A DNA stretch of 64,000 nucleotides from an uncultured Collinsella sp. GTDB lineage: Bacteria > Actinomycetota > Coriobacteriia > Coriobacteriales > Coriobacteriaceae. Where the stretch lies: assembly GCA_958350755.1 (NCBI GenBank), contig CATWID010000005.1:1-64000 (forward strand), written 5' to 3'. The notes beneath the pieces were generated by a model. The model searched no databases. It was not told the DNA's origin and saw nothing but the letters and a program-made list of their open reading frames with translations. Positions within the stretch are counted from its first letter, which is position 1, and every line of letters begins with the position of its first letter. Shown here in pieces: positions 41,922-50,390 of this stretch. The position numbers were made by a program, and so were the translations under genes.

Positions 41922-43433
41922 ATGTCCCAGAAGTTGACTCGAGTGATTGTTACCACTGATATGGAAGTCGATGATATGAACTCGCTTGTTCATTTGGCTC
42001 TGTATCTCAACTTGCTTGATGTTCAGGCTGTGGTGTATACGGCTTCGCAGTATCACTTTCTTGGGGATGGGGTTCATACGCTCGGCGAGGTGAATTCGCA
42101 TTGGCGGACCAAAGGGCGGCGCTCTTATGAGTGGGCTGTTGTGCCTCATGAGCCCGATCCGCTAGCCGGCGAGCTTCGTGAGTATCGGCCGTTTCCCGAG
42201 CATTGGATTGAGAGTCTCTGGAGTAATGAATATGCCCAGGCTTGGCCGCAGTTGCAAGCAAATGCGGCCGCTGCCGGTGAGCCGCCGTTTCCCACGCCCG
42301 CCCAGATGATCGAGCGCACCTTTGTGGGAAATGTTGCCTTTGAGGGTGATGTGACTGAGGAAACTGAGGGGTCTCGCGTAATTGCGCAGGCGATTTTAGA
42401 TGATGATCCGCGTACGTTATGGTTGCTCAGCTGGGGTGGTATGAATACGATCGTTCGCGCCCTCATGAGTATTGCCGAGCGCTATCGCGCCACGCCCGAG
42501 TGGCCCGCCGTGCAGCAGCAGGTCTATCAGAAGGTGCGCGTGATGGGCGTTGCCGATGGCGTGGGACAGGACAACTCGTGGCTCGACCATGGGCGCGAGC
42601 TCTTTCCCGAGCTCATCTTTTGGCGTACGCCCTATATGTATGGCAACTATTTCGACGCCAAAACAGCTCAGCCCGATACGCTGCCGCTGTTTAAGGCTCC
42701 TTGGCCCAAGCAGAACCTCACGCAGGGCAACGGCCCCCTCATGGCACGCTATATGCTCTATGGCGATGGTAAGGTCTACGAAAACGAGCCTGAGCGCTTT
42801 CAGTTTGGCAAGCATGCCCGTCTGGATTGGGGCCTGGAAGGCATGCCCGCGATGCAGTTTGAGCGCGGCGATTTTATGGCCGAAGGCGACAGCATGACCT
42901 ATATTCCGCTGCTGCCGTTTGGCCTGCGCGGTATCGACGACCGCGGCTTCGATACGCTGCTGGGACGCATGTTTTTTGATGGGCATCCCGATGCGAACGC
43001 GCCCGCCGGTTTTGCCTCCATCGGCACGCCCGCAGACGACAATCTCAATCCCTATCTGCGTGCCTATCAGGAAGACTTTGCCGCCCGCGCGCAATGGTGT
43101 GCCCATGATCCGGCAGCCTGCTCGCATCCGGCGCATGTTGTCGAGACCACGGCCGACCGCAGCGCCACAGCCGGCGAGCGCGTCGACCTTACAGCGACCA
43201 TCGTCGACCCCGACGGCAAGGGCTTCGATGTACATTGGGATGTCGCCGTGGACCCGTCGAGCTATGCAGGCGCCCAGGATCTGTCGCTGTGGCAAGAATG
43301 CACGGTAGACACCGCTTTCATCGTGCCCGCCGACGCGCGGCCCGGCGACCGCCTTGTGCTCACCCTTACCGTGCAGACGCGCGCCGAGCGCCCCTGCAGC
43401 CGCTACGCCCAGGTCGCCGTAACCGTGGCATAG
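41922..43433 (+). CDS. DUF1593 protein, nucleoside-hydrolase-like N-terminus
   Basis: This 503-residue protein has an N-terminal inosine/uridine hydrolase-like fold (RVIVTTDMEVDDMNSLVHLALY, with the Asp cluster replacing DTDxGxDD; LWLLSWGGMNTIVRAL) and a C-terminal beta-sandwich (residues of about 415-503, DLTATIVDPDGKGFDVHW). This matches the DUF1593 plus DUF4960-like layout seen in plant-cell-wall gene clusters. The true substrate is unknown. There is no signal peptide. The start follows GGAGCTG. The early part of the gene uses more AT-ending codons than the rest. Confidence 0.85.
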   Translation: MSQKLTRVIVTTDMEVDDMNSLVHLALYLNLLDVQAVVYTASQYHFLGDGVHTLGEVNSHWRTKGRRSYEWAVVPHEPDPLAGELREYRPFPEHWIESLWSNEYAQAWPQLQANAAAAGEPPFPTPAQMIERTFVGNVAFEGDVTEETEGSRVIAQAILDDDPRTLWLLSWGGMNTIVRALMSIAERYRATPEWPAVQQQVYQKVRVMGVADGVGQDNSWLDHGRELFPELIFWRTPYMYGNYFDAKTAQPDTLPLFKAPWPKQNLTQGNGPLMARYMLYGDGKVYENEPERFQFGKHARLDWGLEGMPAMQFERGDFMAEGDSMTYIPLLPFGLRGIDDRGFDTLLGRMFFDGHPDANAPAGFASIGTPADDNLNPYLRAYQEDFAARAQWCAHDPAACSHPAHVVETTADRSATAGERVDLTATIVDPDGKGFDVHWDVAVDPSSYAGAQDLSLWQECTVDTAFIVPADARPGDRLVLTLTVQTRAERPCSRYAQVAVTVA

Positions 43434-43497
43434 CAAGGACGGCGCCCACATTCGGCAGCCGCCGCATTCGACAAAGAGTGTCCCCAGGCGCCAAACG

Positions 43498-43589
43498 AGC
43501 AAGGATTTTTGGACGTCCAAATGACGAGAGTGGATAATCTCTCACTTTGAGCCCACAAGCAGGCCAAAAATGGGAAATTATCCACTCTC
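43498..43589. repeat. Composite palindrome repeat (GGATTTTTGG + GGATAATCTC modules), copy 2
   Basis: GAGCAAGGATTTTTGGACG is followed by a 13-bp perfect stem GAGAGTGGATAAT/ATTATCCACTCTC (43526-43589) with the same CACTTTGAGCCC interior as copies 1 and 3. Confidence 0.8.
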
Positions 43590-43600
43590 ATTCTACGGGT

Positions 43601-43660
43601 ACTCATTGGGGACGTACTTAAATGAGTAGTTTCACTCATTTAAGTACGTCCCCAATGAGT
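43601..43660. repeat. Perfect 27-bp inverted pair of ACTCATT...AATGAGT units
   Basis: Two identical 27-bp units face each other around a 6-base spacer (AGTTTC), forming a perfect hairpin of 27 bp per arm. Each unit is the same as the single units at 36751 and 52499. The tail-to-tail pair looks like a REPIN-type arrangement. Confidence 0.88.
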
Positions 43661-43781
43661 AGGAAAAATGGGCCATGTGTCCCAGTTGTGGAGACTCGTT
43701 GAGCCGTCTGGGTATCGTGAAAGGCTGCGCACTCCCCCATCATCAAAAGTGACACACGCTACCAGTTGATGGGAGGCAGCC

Positions 43782-44519
43782 ATGGGCTTCTTTGACAAGA
43801 TGTTCGAGAAGAAAGAGTGCGCGATTTGCGGTACCGAGCTGGGACTTCTAGGTAAGACAAAAATCAATGAAGGCTACCTGTGCAAAGAGTGCGCCGGCAA
43901 GCTCTCCCCCTACTTTCACGGCTATCGCTCCAGCACCGCGGACGATATCCGCGAGCAGCTCGCCTACCGCGAGGCCAACGCCGAGCGCCTGGCGTCGTTC
44001 AACCCCACGCGCACGCTTTCTGCCGGGCGCACCAACATCATGCTCGATGAGGACGCGGGCCTGCTGATCATCACCTCGCAGAGCCGCTGGCGCGACGCCA
44101 ATCCCGACATCATCGAGTTCTCGCAGGTACTCGGCTGCGATATGGATATCGACGAGCATCGCACCGAGATCTATCGCGAGACCGAGGACGGCGAGCGCGA
44201 GAGCTACAACCCGCCGCGCTACGACCTGGATTACGACTTTAATCTGACCATTCACGTCAACACGCCGTACTTTACCGAGATCAACCTGCGCGTAAACGAC
44301 TCCACCATCGATCAGCGCGGCTCCATCGAATACCGCGAGGCCAAGCGCCAGGCAACCGAGGTCCGCGACGCGCTGGTGCAGCTGCGCCAAGAGACGCGCG
44401 ACAGCGTCGTTGCCGCCAAGGCCCCCAAGACTGCGGTGACCTGCCCCTTCTGCGGTGCAACCACCATTCCCGATGCCAGTGGGCGCTGCGAATACTGCGG
44501 CGGCGCCATCGGCGCATAG
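43782..44519 (+). CDS. DUF4428-type protein with terminal zinc ribbons
   Basis: This 245-residue protein has an N-terminal zinc ribbon (CAICGTELG...CKECAGKL, the DUF4428 form), a middle beta-rich domain (residues of about 85-185), and a C-terminal ribbon (CPFCGATTIPDASGRCEYCGG). It has no membrane segment. It is the first of three genes in a row that carry zinc ribbons and an SPFH domain. The order resembles the ydjG-ydjH-ydjI group of Bacillus, which works with PspA in envelope stress; the match is by layout only, and no pspA is nearby. The start follows GGGAGG. Confidence 0.82.
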   Translation: MGFFDKMFEKKECAICGTELGLLGKTKINEGYLCKECAGKLSPYFHGYRSSTADDIREQLAYREANAERLASFNPTRTLSAGRTNIMLDEDAGLLIITSQSRWRDANPDIIEFSQVLGCDMDIDEHRTEIYRETEDGERESYNPPRYDLDYDFNLTIHVNTPYFTEINLRVNDSTIDQRGSIEYREAKRQATEVRDALVQLRQETRDSVVAAKAPKTAVTCPFCGATTIPDASGRCEYCGGAIGA

Positions 44520-44543
44520 CCTCCGGCACGGAAAGGACCGATC

Positions 44544-45866
44544 ATGGCCTTCGAGAGCGTTAACTATCAGTGCCCTGCCTGCGGTGGCCCCCTGCATTTT
44601 GCAAGCGCCGAGCAAAAGCTTGTCTGCGACTACTGTGACTCACGCTTTGAAGTCGAAGAAGTCGAGGCCCTCTATCGCGAGCGCCAGGACAAGGCCGACG
44701 CCAAAGCCGATGCGGCAGCCGCAACGCCCAAGCCCGTCGCCGACGACGCGGTGCAGGAGCTCGCCCAAAACGCCGGCTACATCTGCTCGTCGTGCGGCGC
44801 CGAGCTCGTGTCCGACGGCACCGTCGCCGTCACCACCTGCCCGTACTGCGGCAACTCCGCCGTGGCGCCCGGCCAGCTCTCTGGCGACTTCTCGCCCGAC
44901 CTGGTGATTCCGTTTAAGCTCGGGCGCGATGACGTCACGGGCGCACTCAAGGAACACTACAAGGGCAAGATCTTGCTGCCCACGAGCTTTGTCACCGGCA
45001 ACCACATCGACGAGGTCCAAGGTGTCTACGTGCCGTTTTGGCTCTACGGCGCCCGCGTTGACGGCGAAGTGTATTTTGACGCGACCAACGAGACCGTGAC
45101 CGAGGAATCCGATCGCACCGTCACGACCACCGACCACTACGATGCCTATCGCAAGGGCAATATCTCGTTTAAGCGCGTGCCTGTCGACGGATCGTCCAAG
45201 ATGCCCGACGGCCACATGGACGCCATCGAGCCGTTTGACTACGACGCGCTGCGTCCGTTCTCGGTCGCATATATGCCCGGCTACATCGCCAACCGTTACG
45301 ATGAGGATTGCGAGACGTGCAAGGCGCGCGCCGAGCGCCGCATGGAGGAAAGCACAATCTCGGCCCTGCGCGAGACCGTCGTCGACGAATACGACGATGC
45401 CACGGTCGAAAGCAAGCAGCTCGACTACACCTGGGAAGACAGCGACTACGCCCTGTTCCCCGTCTGGATGCTCTCCACCTCGTGGAACGGCAAGAGCTAC
45501 CTGTTTGCCATGAACGGCCAGACCGGCCGCTTGGTCGGCGAGCTCCCCTGCTCCAAGCCCAAGCTCGCTATTGCCTCGGTGCTGTTCTTTGTGATCGGAT
45601 TTATCCTCTCCCAGATTCTCTTTATGGGGGAATACGCCTTCGATCCAGATTACCTCACCTTCGATGTCGAGGGCATTCTCATCAACATCATCGCGCCGCT
45701 GATCATCGTGATTATCGGAGACGTGCTACTGGTAGGCCAGCTCAAGACGGCCAACGAAGCCACCCACGCCGACGAGTACTGCGGCGAGCTCGACCTGACC
45801 GAGAAGCACGACACCTTCAGCCACACCGAGACCACCGTTGTCATGAAAGACGACAAGGACGACTAA
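44544..45866 (+). CDS. Zinc-ribbon membrane protein (YdjG-like)
   Basis: This 440-residue protein has two N-terminal zinc ribbons (CPACGGPLHF...CDYCDSRF, then CSSCGAEL...CPYCGNSA), a long soluble region with VPFWLYGARVDGEVYFDA, and two membrane segments near residues 345-365 and 385-405. The C-terminal tail is acidic. This matches YdjG-type TFIIB-zinc-ribbon membrane proteins. It starts 24 bp after the previous gene and is followed by the SPFH gene 48 bp on, so all three probably form one operon. Confidence 0.85.
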   Translation: MAFESVNYQCPACGGPLHFASAEQKLVCDYCDSRFEVEEVEALYRERQDKADAKADAAAATPKPVADDAVQELAQNAGYICSSCGAELVSDGTVAVTTCPYCGNSAVAPGQLSGDFSPDLVIPFKLGRDDVTGALKEHYKGKILLPTSFVTGNHIDEVQGVYVPFWLYGARVDGEVYFDATNETVTEESDRTVTTTDHYDAYRKGNISFKRVPVDGSSKMPDGHMDAIEPFDYDALRPFSVAYMPGYIANRYDEDCETCKARAERRMEESTISALRETVVDEYDDATVESKQLDYTWEDSDYALFPVWMLSTSWNGKSYLFAMNGQTGRLVGELPCSKPKLAIASVLFFVIGFILSQILFMGEYAFDPDYLTFDVEGILINIIAPLIIVIIGDVLLVGQLKTANEATHADEYCGELDLTEKHDTFSHTETTVVMKDDKDD

Positions 45867-45914
45867 GCAATCCGACCAATACCACCCGGCCTTTGACGAG
45901 AAAGGAAGATCACC

Positions 45915-47156
45915 ATGGGACTCTTGAAAGCTGGATTGGGAGCTGCCGGCGGCGTCATGGCCGACCAGTGGAAGGAATTTATCTACTGCGAATCGATGCC
46001 TGCTGACGTCTTGGCCTGCAAGGGCAGCAAACGCACCGGTGGCCGCAGCTCCAACACGCGCGGCGAGGACAACGTCATCTCCAACGGCTCGGTCATCGCC
46101 GTCAACGACGGCCAGGGCATGCTCGTGGTGCAAAACGGCAAGATCATCGAAGTCGCGCTGGAGCCTGGTGAGTTCGTCTTCGATACCGGCAGCGAGCCGA
46201 GCGTCTTTAGCGGCAACCTGGGCGATTCCATCAAGGAGACCTTCGCCAATATCGGCAGCCGCTTTACCTTTGGCGGCGACGCGGGCAAGGACCAGCGTGT
46301 CTACTTCATCAACACCAAGGAGATCATCGGCAACAAGTACGGTACCGCCTCGCCTGTGCCCTTCCGCGTGGTCGATAACAACATTGGCCTGGACGTCGAC
46401 ATCTCCGTGCGTTGCAACGGCGAGTATTCGTACCGCATCACCAACCCGCTGCTGTTCTACACCAACGTGTGCGGCAACGTGACCGATAGCTACACGCGCG
46501 ACAAGATCGACAGCCAGCTTAAGTCCGAGCTGCTCACCGCCCTGCAGCCCGCCTTTGCCAAGATCTCGGAGATGGGCATTCGCTACAGCGCCATCCCCGG
46601 TCACACCACCGAGCTCGCCCGCGCGCTCAACGAGGTCCTCTCTGCCGACTGGCGCGACCTGCGTGGTGTCGAGATCGTGAGCTTTGGCGTCAACTCCATC
46701 GCAGCCTCGCAAGAAGACGAGCAGATGATCAAGGACCTGCAGAAAGCCGCCGTCATGCGCGATCCCACTATGGCGGCAGCCAACATTGCCAGCGCCCAGA
46801 GCGACGCAATGCGCGCGGCAGCCGCCAATCCCAACGGCGCGATGGCAGGCTTTATGGGCATGGGCATGGCAGGTGGCATGGGCGGCATGAACGCCAGCCA
46901 GCTGTTCGCCGCCGGCCAAGCACAGCAGCAGGCCGCCCCGCAGCCGGCTCCGGCACCCGCTCCCGCACCGGCTCCTGCCGCTGCCCCCGCGGCCGGCACA
47001 TGGACCTGCAGCTGCGGCGCCACCAACACCGGCAAGTTCTGCTCCGAGTGCGGCAGTCCCGCACCCGCCCCGGCACCGGCCAAGTGGTTCTGCCCCAACT
47101 GCGGCAGCGAAAACGGCGGCAAGTTCTGCAGCAACTGCGGAACGCCCAGGCCCTAG
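45915..47156 (+). CDS. SPFH-domain protein with double C-terminal zinc ribbon (YdjI-like)
   Basis: This encodes 413 residues. An N-terminal SPFH/virion-core-like domain (GVMADQWKEFIYCESMPADVLACKG ends at about residue 40; key motif QGMLVVQNGKIIEVALEPGEF) is followed by a helical region, a Met/Gly/Ala-rich stretch, a Pro/Ala linker, and two ribbons (CSCGATNTGKFCSECG and CPNCGSENGGKFCSNCG). YdjI-type proteins of this design localise to the membrane and assist Psp-like responses. It is the last gene of the three-gene zinc-ribbon set. Confidence 0.87.
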   Translation: MGLLKAGLGAAGGVMADQWKEFIYCESMPADVLACKGSKRTGGRSSNTRGEDNVISNGSVIAVNDGQGMLVVQNGKIIEVALEPGEFVFDTGSEPSVFSGNLGDSIKETFANIGSRFTFGGDAGKDQRVYFINTKEIIGNKYGTASPVPFRVVDNNIGLDVDISVRCNGEYSYRITNPLLFYTNVCGNVTDSYTRDKIDSQLKSELLTALQPAFAKISEMGIRYSAIPGHTTELARALNEVLSADWRDLRGVEIVSFGVNSIAASQEDEQMIKDLQKAAVMRDPTMAAANIASAQSDAMRAAAANPNGAMAGFMGMGMAGGMGGMNASQLFAAGQAQQQAAPQPAPAPAPAPAPAAAPAAGTWTCSCGATNTGKFCSECGSPAPAPAPAKWFCPNCGSENGGKFCSNCGTPRP

Positions 47157-47236
47157 CCCCTCTATCTGGTAATTGGCGGGGGATCCGCCACCCCTGCATT
47201 TGCTTCTATGGGTTTCGTTCGATAAAGGAGGACACC

Positions 47237-48079
47237 ATGAAGACAACGTTCAAAAAGTCCGTACTCGCATTTCTGACATGCGTCCTTGCGCTCGCCTTTG
47301 CCCTGACGGGCTGCAGCGGCGGCGGCAAAGACCCCAAGGCCAACTTCGTCGGCAGCTGGGAACTCTCGGGTGGAACCCTGGAGGGCGAAGAACTGACCGA
47401 TGAGTACATGAAGATGCTCGAGGATTGGGGTGTGCACTGCGTCCTGATTCTCGATGAGGATGGTACGGGTGCCCTCGACCTGTTCCTTGAAGTCGTCGAC
47501 CTTAAATGGGAGGCAAAGGACGCCACCACCGTAACCATCACCGCCGAAGACGAGTCGCATGACATGAAGCTCAAGGACGGCAAGCTCATCCTCGAAGAGG
47601 ATGACGGCAATCTTGTCTTTAGCAAGTCCGACAAGGACCTGTCCGGCACGGTGAAGAAGGATCGCGAGGCGGCCGAGAAGGAAGAAGAGATCGACGAGGC
47701 CGTCGAAGACGACGACGTCCAGAAGATTGAAATCTCCCCCGCCGTCACCGTTGCCGATGACGACCTGTGCACCATTACCATCACCGAGAAGTTCAAGGAC
47801 GAGTGGGGCGACATCGGTTTTGTCGTCAACATCACCAACAAGAGCGACAAGGACCTGACCTTCTACGCCCCCAGCGGCAAGACCAACGTCAACGGCACCA
47901 TGAAGGAACCCTGGTTCTCGGCTCACCTGATGCCCGGCACCAACGCCACTGAGGAATTCACGTTCTCGAACGGCACGCTCGATAGCCTTGACGACCTGGT
48001 CAATACGACCATCGGCATCGACGCCTACCTGACCGATTCCTACGAGGACGTTGCCTCCTACAGCGCAACCATCGCGTAA
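47237..48079 (+). CDS. Lipoprotein of unknown function
   Basis: This encodes 280 residues from ATG 47237, preceded by AAAGGAGG. A signal peptide ends in lipobox ALTGC at about residues 22-26. The mature protein holds a DUF-like beta-sandwich (GSWELSGGTLEG..., with WEAKDATTVTITA), an acidic linker (AEKEEEIDEAVEDDD), and a second beta domain (TITITEKFKD... FVVNITNKSDKDLTFYA) like DUF5067/DUF4352 extracellular domains. It lies 80 bp after the SPFH gene with a separate ribosome site and may be co-transcribed. Confidence 0.85.
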   Translation: MKTTFKKSVLAFLTCVLALAFALTGCSGGGKDPKANFVGSWELSGGTLEGEELTDEYMKMLEDWGVHCVLILDEDGTGALDLFLEVVDLKWEAKDATTVTITAEDESHDMKLKDGKLILEEDDGNLVFSKSDKDLSGTVKKDREAAEKEEEIDEAVEDDDVQKIEISPAVTVADDDLCTITITEKFKDEWGDIGFVVNITNKSDKDLTFYAPSGKTNVNGTMKEPWFSAHLMPGTNATEEFTFSNGTLDSLDDLVNTTIGIDAYLTDSYEDVASYSATIA

Positions 48080-48130
48080 CGGCACGTAACATCAGCCGCG
48101 GATTGGCGGACACATCCGCGCACACCAGAC

Positions 48131-48159
48131 GGGGCCGCAGGAGATGATCCTGCGGCCCC
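48131..48159 (+). terminator. Terminator after the lipoprotein gene
   Basis: GGGGCCGCAGGA and its complement form a perfect 12-bp stem with a 5-base loop, 50 bp after the lipoprotein stop. The following T run is weak. Confidence 0.65.
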
Positions 48160-48193
48160 GCCGCTTTATGCCGACAGCACTGCCCATACAAGC

Positions 48194-48234
48194 AGGCCGC
48201 CCGCCGTTTTTAGATGCGAAACGGTGGGCGGCCT
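48194..48234. terminator. Hairpin between converging lipoprotein and regulator genes
   Basis: AGGCCGCCCGCCGTTT pairs with AAACGGTGGGCGGCCT (one wobble) around a 9-base loop. It lies 37 bp after the end of the response-regulator gene on the other strand and probably terminates one or both transcripts. Confidence 0.65.
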
Positions 48235-48270
48235 ATCTTTGCGGTGCCGGAACACGGGTGAGCGCATCGA

Positions 48271-48894
48271 TTACGGGCGCTCCATGTTGGGAACGATGCT
48301 GCCCTCGGTCACCGCATGCACGGCCAGGCGCATGATGTTGTCGTAGCCGGTCTTGCTCAGGATCTCCGAGATGCGGCGCTTGATGGTGCCCTCACTCATA
48401 AACAGCTCGGCCGCGATCTCGCGACGACTTTTGCCCTCGCAGGCAAGGCGCAAAATCGATAGCTCGACATCGTCGAGGGCTGCCGTGCCCGAAAAAATGC
48501 TCTCGGGCGGCTTGGGAAACGTGCAGTAGCCAGCCAACGTGGAGCGCATCACGGCGAACAGCTCGTCGATACCGACGTTCTTGTACACAAAGCTATCGAC
48601 GCCCGCCTCGCGGGCCTGATCGACAAAGGTGATCTCGGGCATGCCTGTCATGATAATGATGCGACACTCGGGCAGCTGCTCCTTGATGCGTGCCGCCGCC
48701 ACGATGCCGTTTGAATCGTGTTCGGTGCACACGTCCATCAGTATCATGTCCGGGCGCTCCTTGAGCGCGACACCCAAGGCCTCGGAGGCATCGGCGATCG
48801 CGGCAACGACAGTCATATCGGGCTGGTCGCCAACGGAGCGCGCCAGGCTCTCGCGCAGGATGGCCTGATCTTCGACAATTAACACGCGGATCAT
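48271..48894 (-). CDS. NarL/LuxR-family response regulator
   Basis: This 207-residue protein has a receiver domain (VLIVEDQAILRESL, phospho-Asp in MILMDVC near residue 54, GVDSFVYKNVG) and a C-terminal LuxR helix-turn-helix (ILRLACEGKSRREIAAELFMSEGTIKRRISEIL, key part SEGTIKRRI). Its ATG overlaps the stop of the kinase gene by 4 bp (ATGA). It is the output protein of the three-gene sensory set; targets are unknown. Confidence 0.93.
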   Translation of the reverse strand: MIRVLIVEDQAILRESLARSVGDQPDMTVVAAIADASEALGVALKERPDMILMDVCTEHDSNGIVAAARIKEQLPECRIIIMTGMPEITFVDQAREAGVDSFVYKNVGIDELFAVMRSTLAGYCTFPKPPESIFSGTAALDDVELSILRLACEGKSRREIAAELFMSEGTIKRRISEILSKTGYDNIMRLAVHAVTEGSIVPNMERP

Positions 48895-50390
48895 GAGTTT
48901 CTCCTTTGGGACGTGTCGTTGGCGTTAAGCGGAATGGATACCGTAAGCGTAAAGGGCGGGGTGGCGTGGACCTCTAGGCTGCCACCCAGATCTTGCGCGA
49001 CATGCCTCATACCTGGGATACCCGTTCCCTCGCGATACGATACGGGGGCCGGGGACCCGTCGTTAGAAATCGTCATGTGCGCGACGGCGTCAGCATCCGT
49101 CCCCTCCTGCCACAAGCGCACATGGACCCGATGCGTCTGCGCATGCTTGGTGGCATTGGTCGAGGCTTCGCGGATAATCTGCAAAAAGGCTGCCGCGACA
49201 CGCACGTCGCTTGGCAGCTCGCCCTCCACATCGATCTGCACGCTCACCAGGCCAAAGGCATGGACGATATCGCCCAGTTGCTCTGCCGGTTCGGTGTCGC
49301 CCCCGCTGCGCAGATCGGCAGCGATTGAGCGCAGCAGCGGGTCGATCTGCTCGAGTGACTCGTCATCCAGGCGCCCTTCCTCCAAATAGCGATGGAGGAT
49401 GGACAGGCGCTGGCCGATCACATCGTGCACGCGGGAACGCATGCGCAGGTAGGCCGCATTGTCGGCAACCTTTTTGACTTCTTCGATCTGGGCCTGGAGC
49501 TCTTGGCGCGCAAGCTCAAGCAGGTGGTTGGCCTGCGCCAGGCGGTCATGCGCATGCGCATACTCTGTCACATCCAGACCGATTATGCGCTCGAACGAAC
49601 GGCCCGAGACCATAACGCCATCGCACACAAACAGGCGAATCTCGGCGGGAGAAACCTCGACCACCGCACGCGCCTCACCAAAGCGGTCCAGGTTGATCCG
49701 CACGCTGTTCTTACCGCCTCCGGGCATTTGCATGCTGAGCTTGCGCAGGTCGTTCCATGTACCGCTCATATCGCCTAGGTCGGTGGGCATATGAAGCTCC
49801 ACCAGGTTTTTGCGCATGCAGCGGTTCATGAGCAGTGGACGGCCCCTCGAGTCCAGATACAGGATGCCCACGGGAATCACGTTGATGGTTTCAATCGTCG
49901 AGAACGCGGTGATGTCCTCTTGGCGGTTACGGACGTCCATCAAGAGCGCCGCGATGGAGCGGAACAGGAAGAAAGCACCCTCTGCGATAAGGACAACGGC
50001 CCACGCCGAGCCCATGGCAAAAACCACCGGCGGTGTAACGGCGACAACAAGCAGCAGCTCGGCCAGCATGACAGGGCGACGATAGTGCACCATAAGCACC
50101 ACGCCATAGGCAAAGATCGCGGCATTGAGCCACAGCACTCCGCCCATTGCCCTGGCGCAAACGTCAAGCGGCGCCACCAGATACGAGCCAGACGACGCGA
50201 ATAAGATGAGCGCCGAAATCATCAGGTGAAGCACAAGGCTCGTCTCGTAGGCACAAATCACCTTACGGTTATAGGACGAGCGGCGCGATGCGATGAGCGG
50301 GACGTGGATCGTCTGCAGACACGCAGCCAGGGCAAAGACAACATCGAGCGCAACGATTTGGGGAAGGATGAACGAAATCTGCATCGTCAC
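48891..50390 (-). CDS. NarX/DesK-type sensor histidine kinase
   Basis: This encodes 499 residues from a GTG at 50390 overlapping the previous stop; the ATG at 50384 is an alternative. The first 170 residues hold several hydrophobic segments, then a PAS-like part (INVIPVGILYLDSRGRP), a dimerisation helix with the phospho-His in RMRSRVHDVIGQRLSIL, and a HATPase domain (IIREASTNATKHAQ, GTGIPGMRHVAQDLGG). It pairs with the NarL-type regulator downstream. Overlaps with both neighbours show tight coupling. Confidence 0.92.
   Translation of the reverse strand: MTMQISFILPQIVALDVVFALAACLQTIHVPLIASRRSSYNRKVICAYETSLVLHLMISALILFASSGSYLVAPLDVCARAMGGVLWLNAAIFAYGVVLMVHYRRPVMLAELLLVVAVTPPVVFAMGSAWAVVLIAEGAFFLFRSIAALLMDVRNRQEDITAFSTIETINVIPVGILYLDSRGRPLLMNRCMRKNLVELHMPTDLGDMSGTWNDLRKLSMQMPGGGKNSVRINLDRFGEARAVVEVSPAEIRLFVCDGVMVSGRSFERIIGLDVTEYAHAHDRLAQANHLLELARQELQAQIEEVKKVADNAAYLRMRSRVHDVIGQRLSILHRYLEEGRLDDESLEQIDPLLRSIAADLRSGGDTEPAEQLGDIVHAFGLVSVQIDVEGELPSDVRVAAAFLQIIREASTNATKHAQTHRVHVRLWQEGTDADAVAHMTISNDGSPAPVSYREGTGIPGMRHVAQDLGGSLEVHATPPFTLTVSIPLNANDTSQRRNS

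Noticed and set aside
43601..43660. CRISPR repeats
   Set aside because: The 27-bp units are inverted and scattered, with no regular unique spacers and no cas genes.
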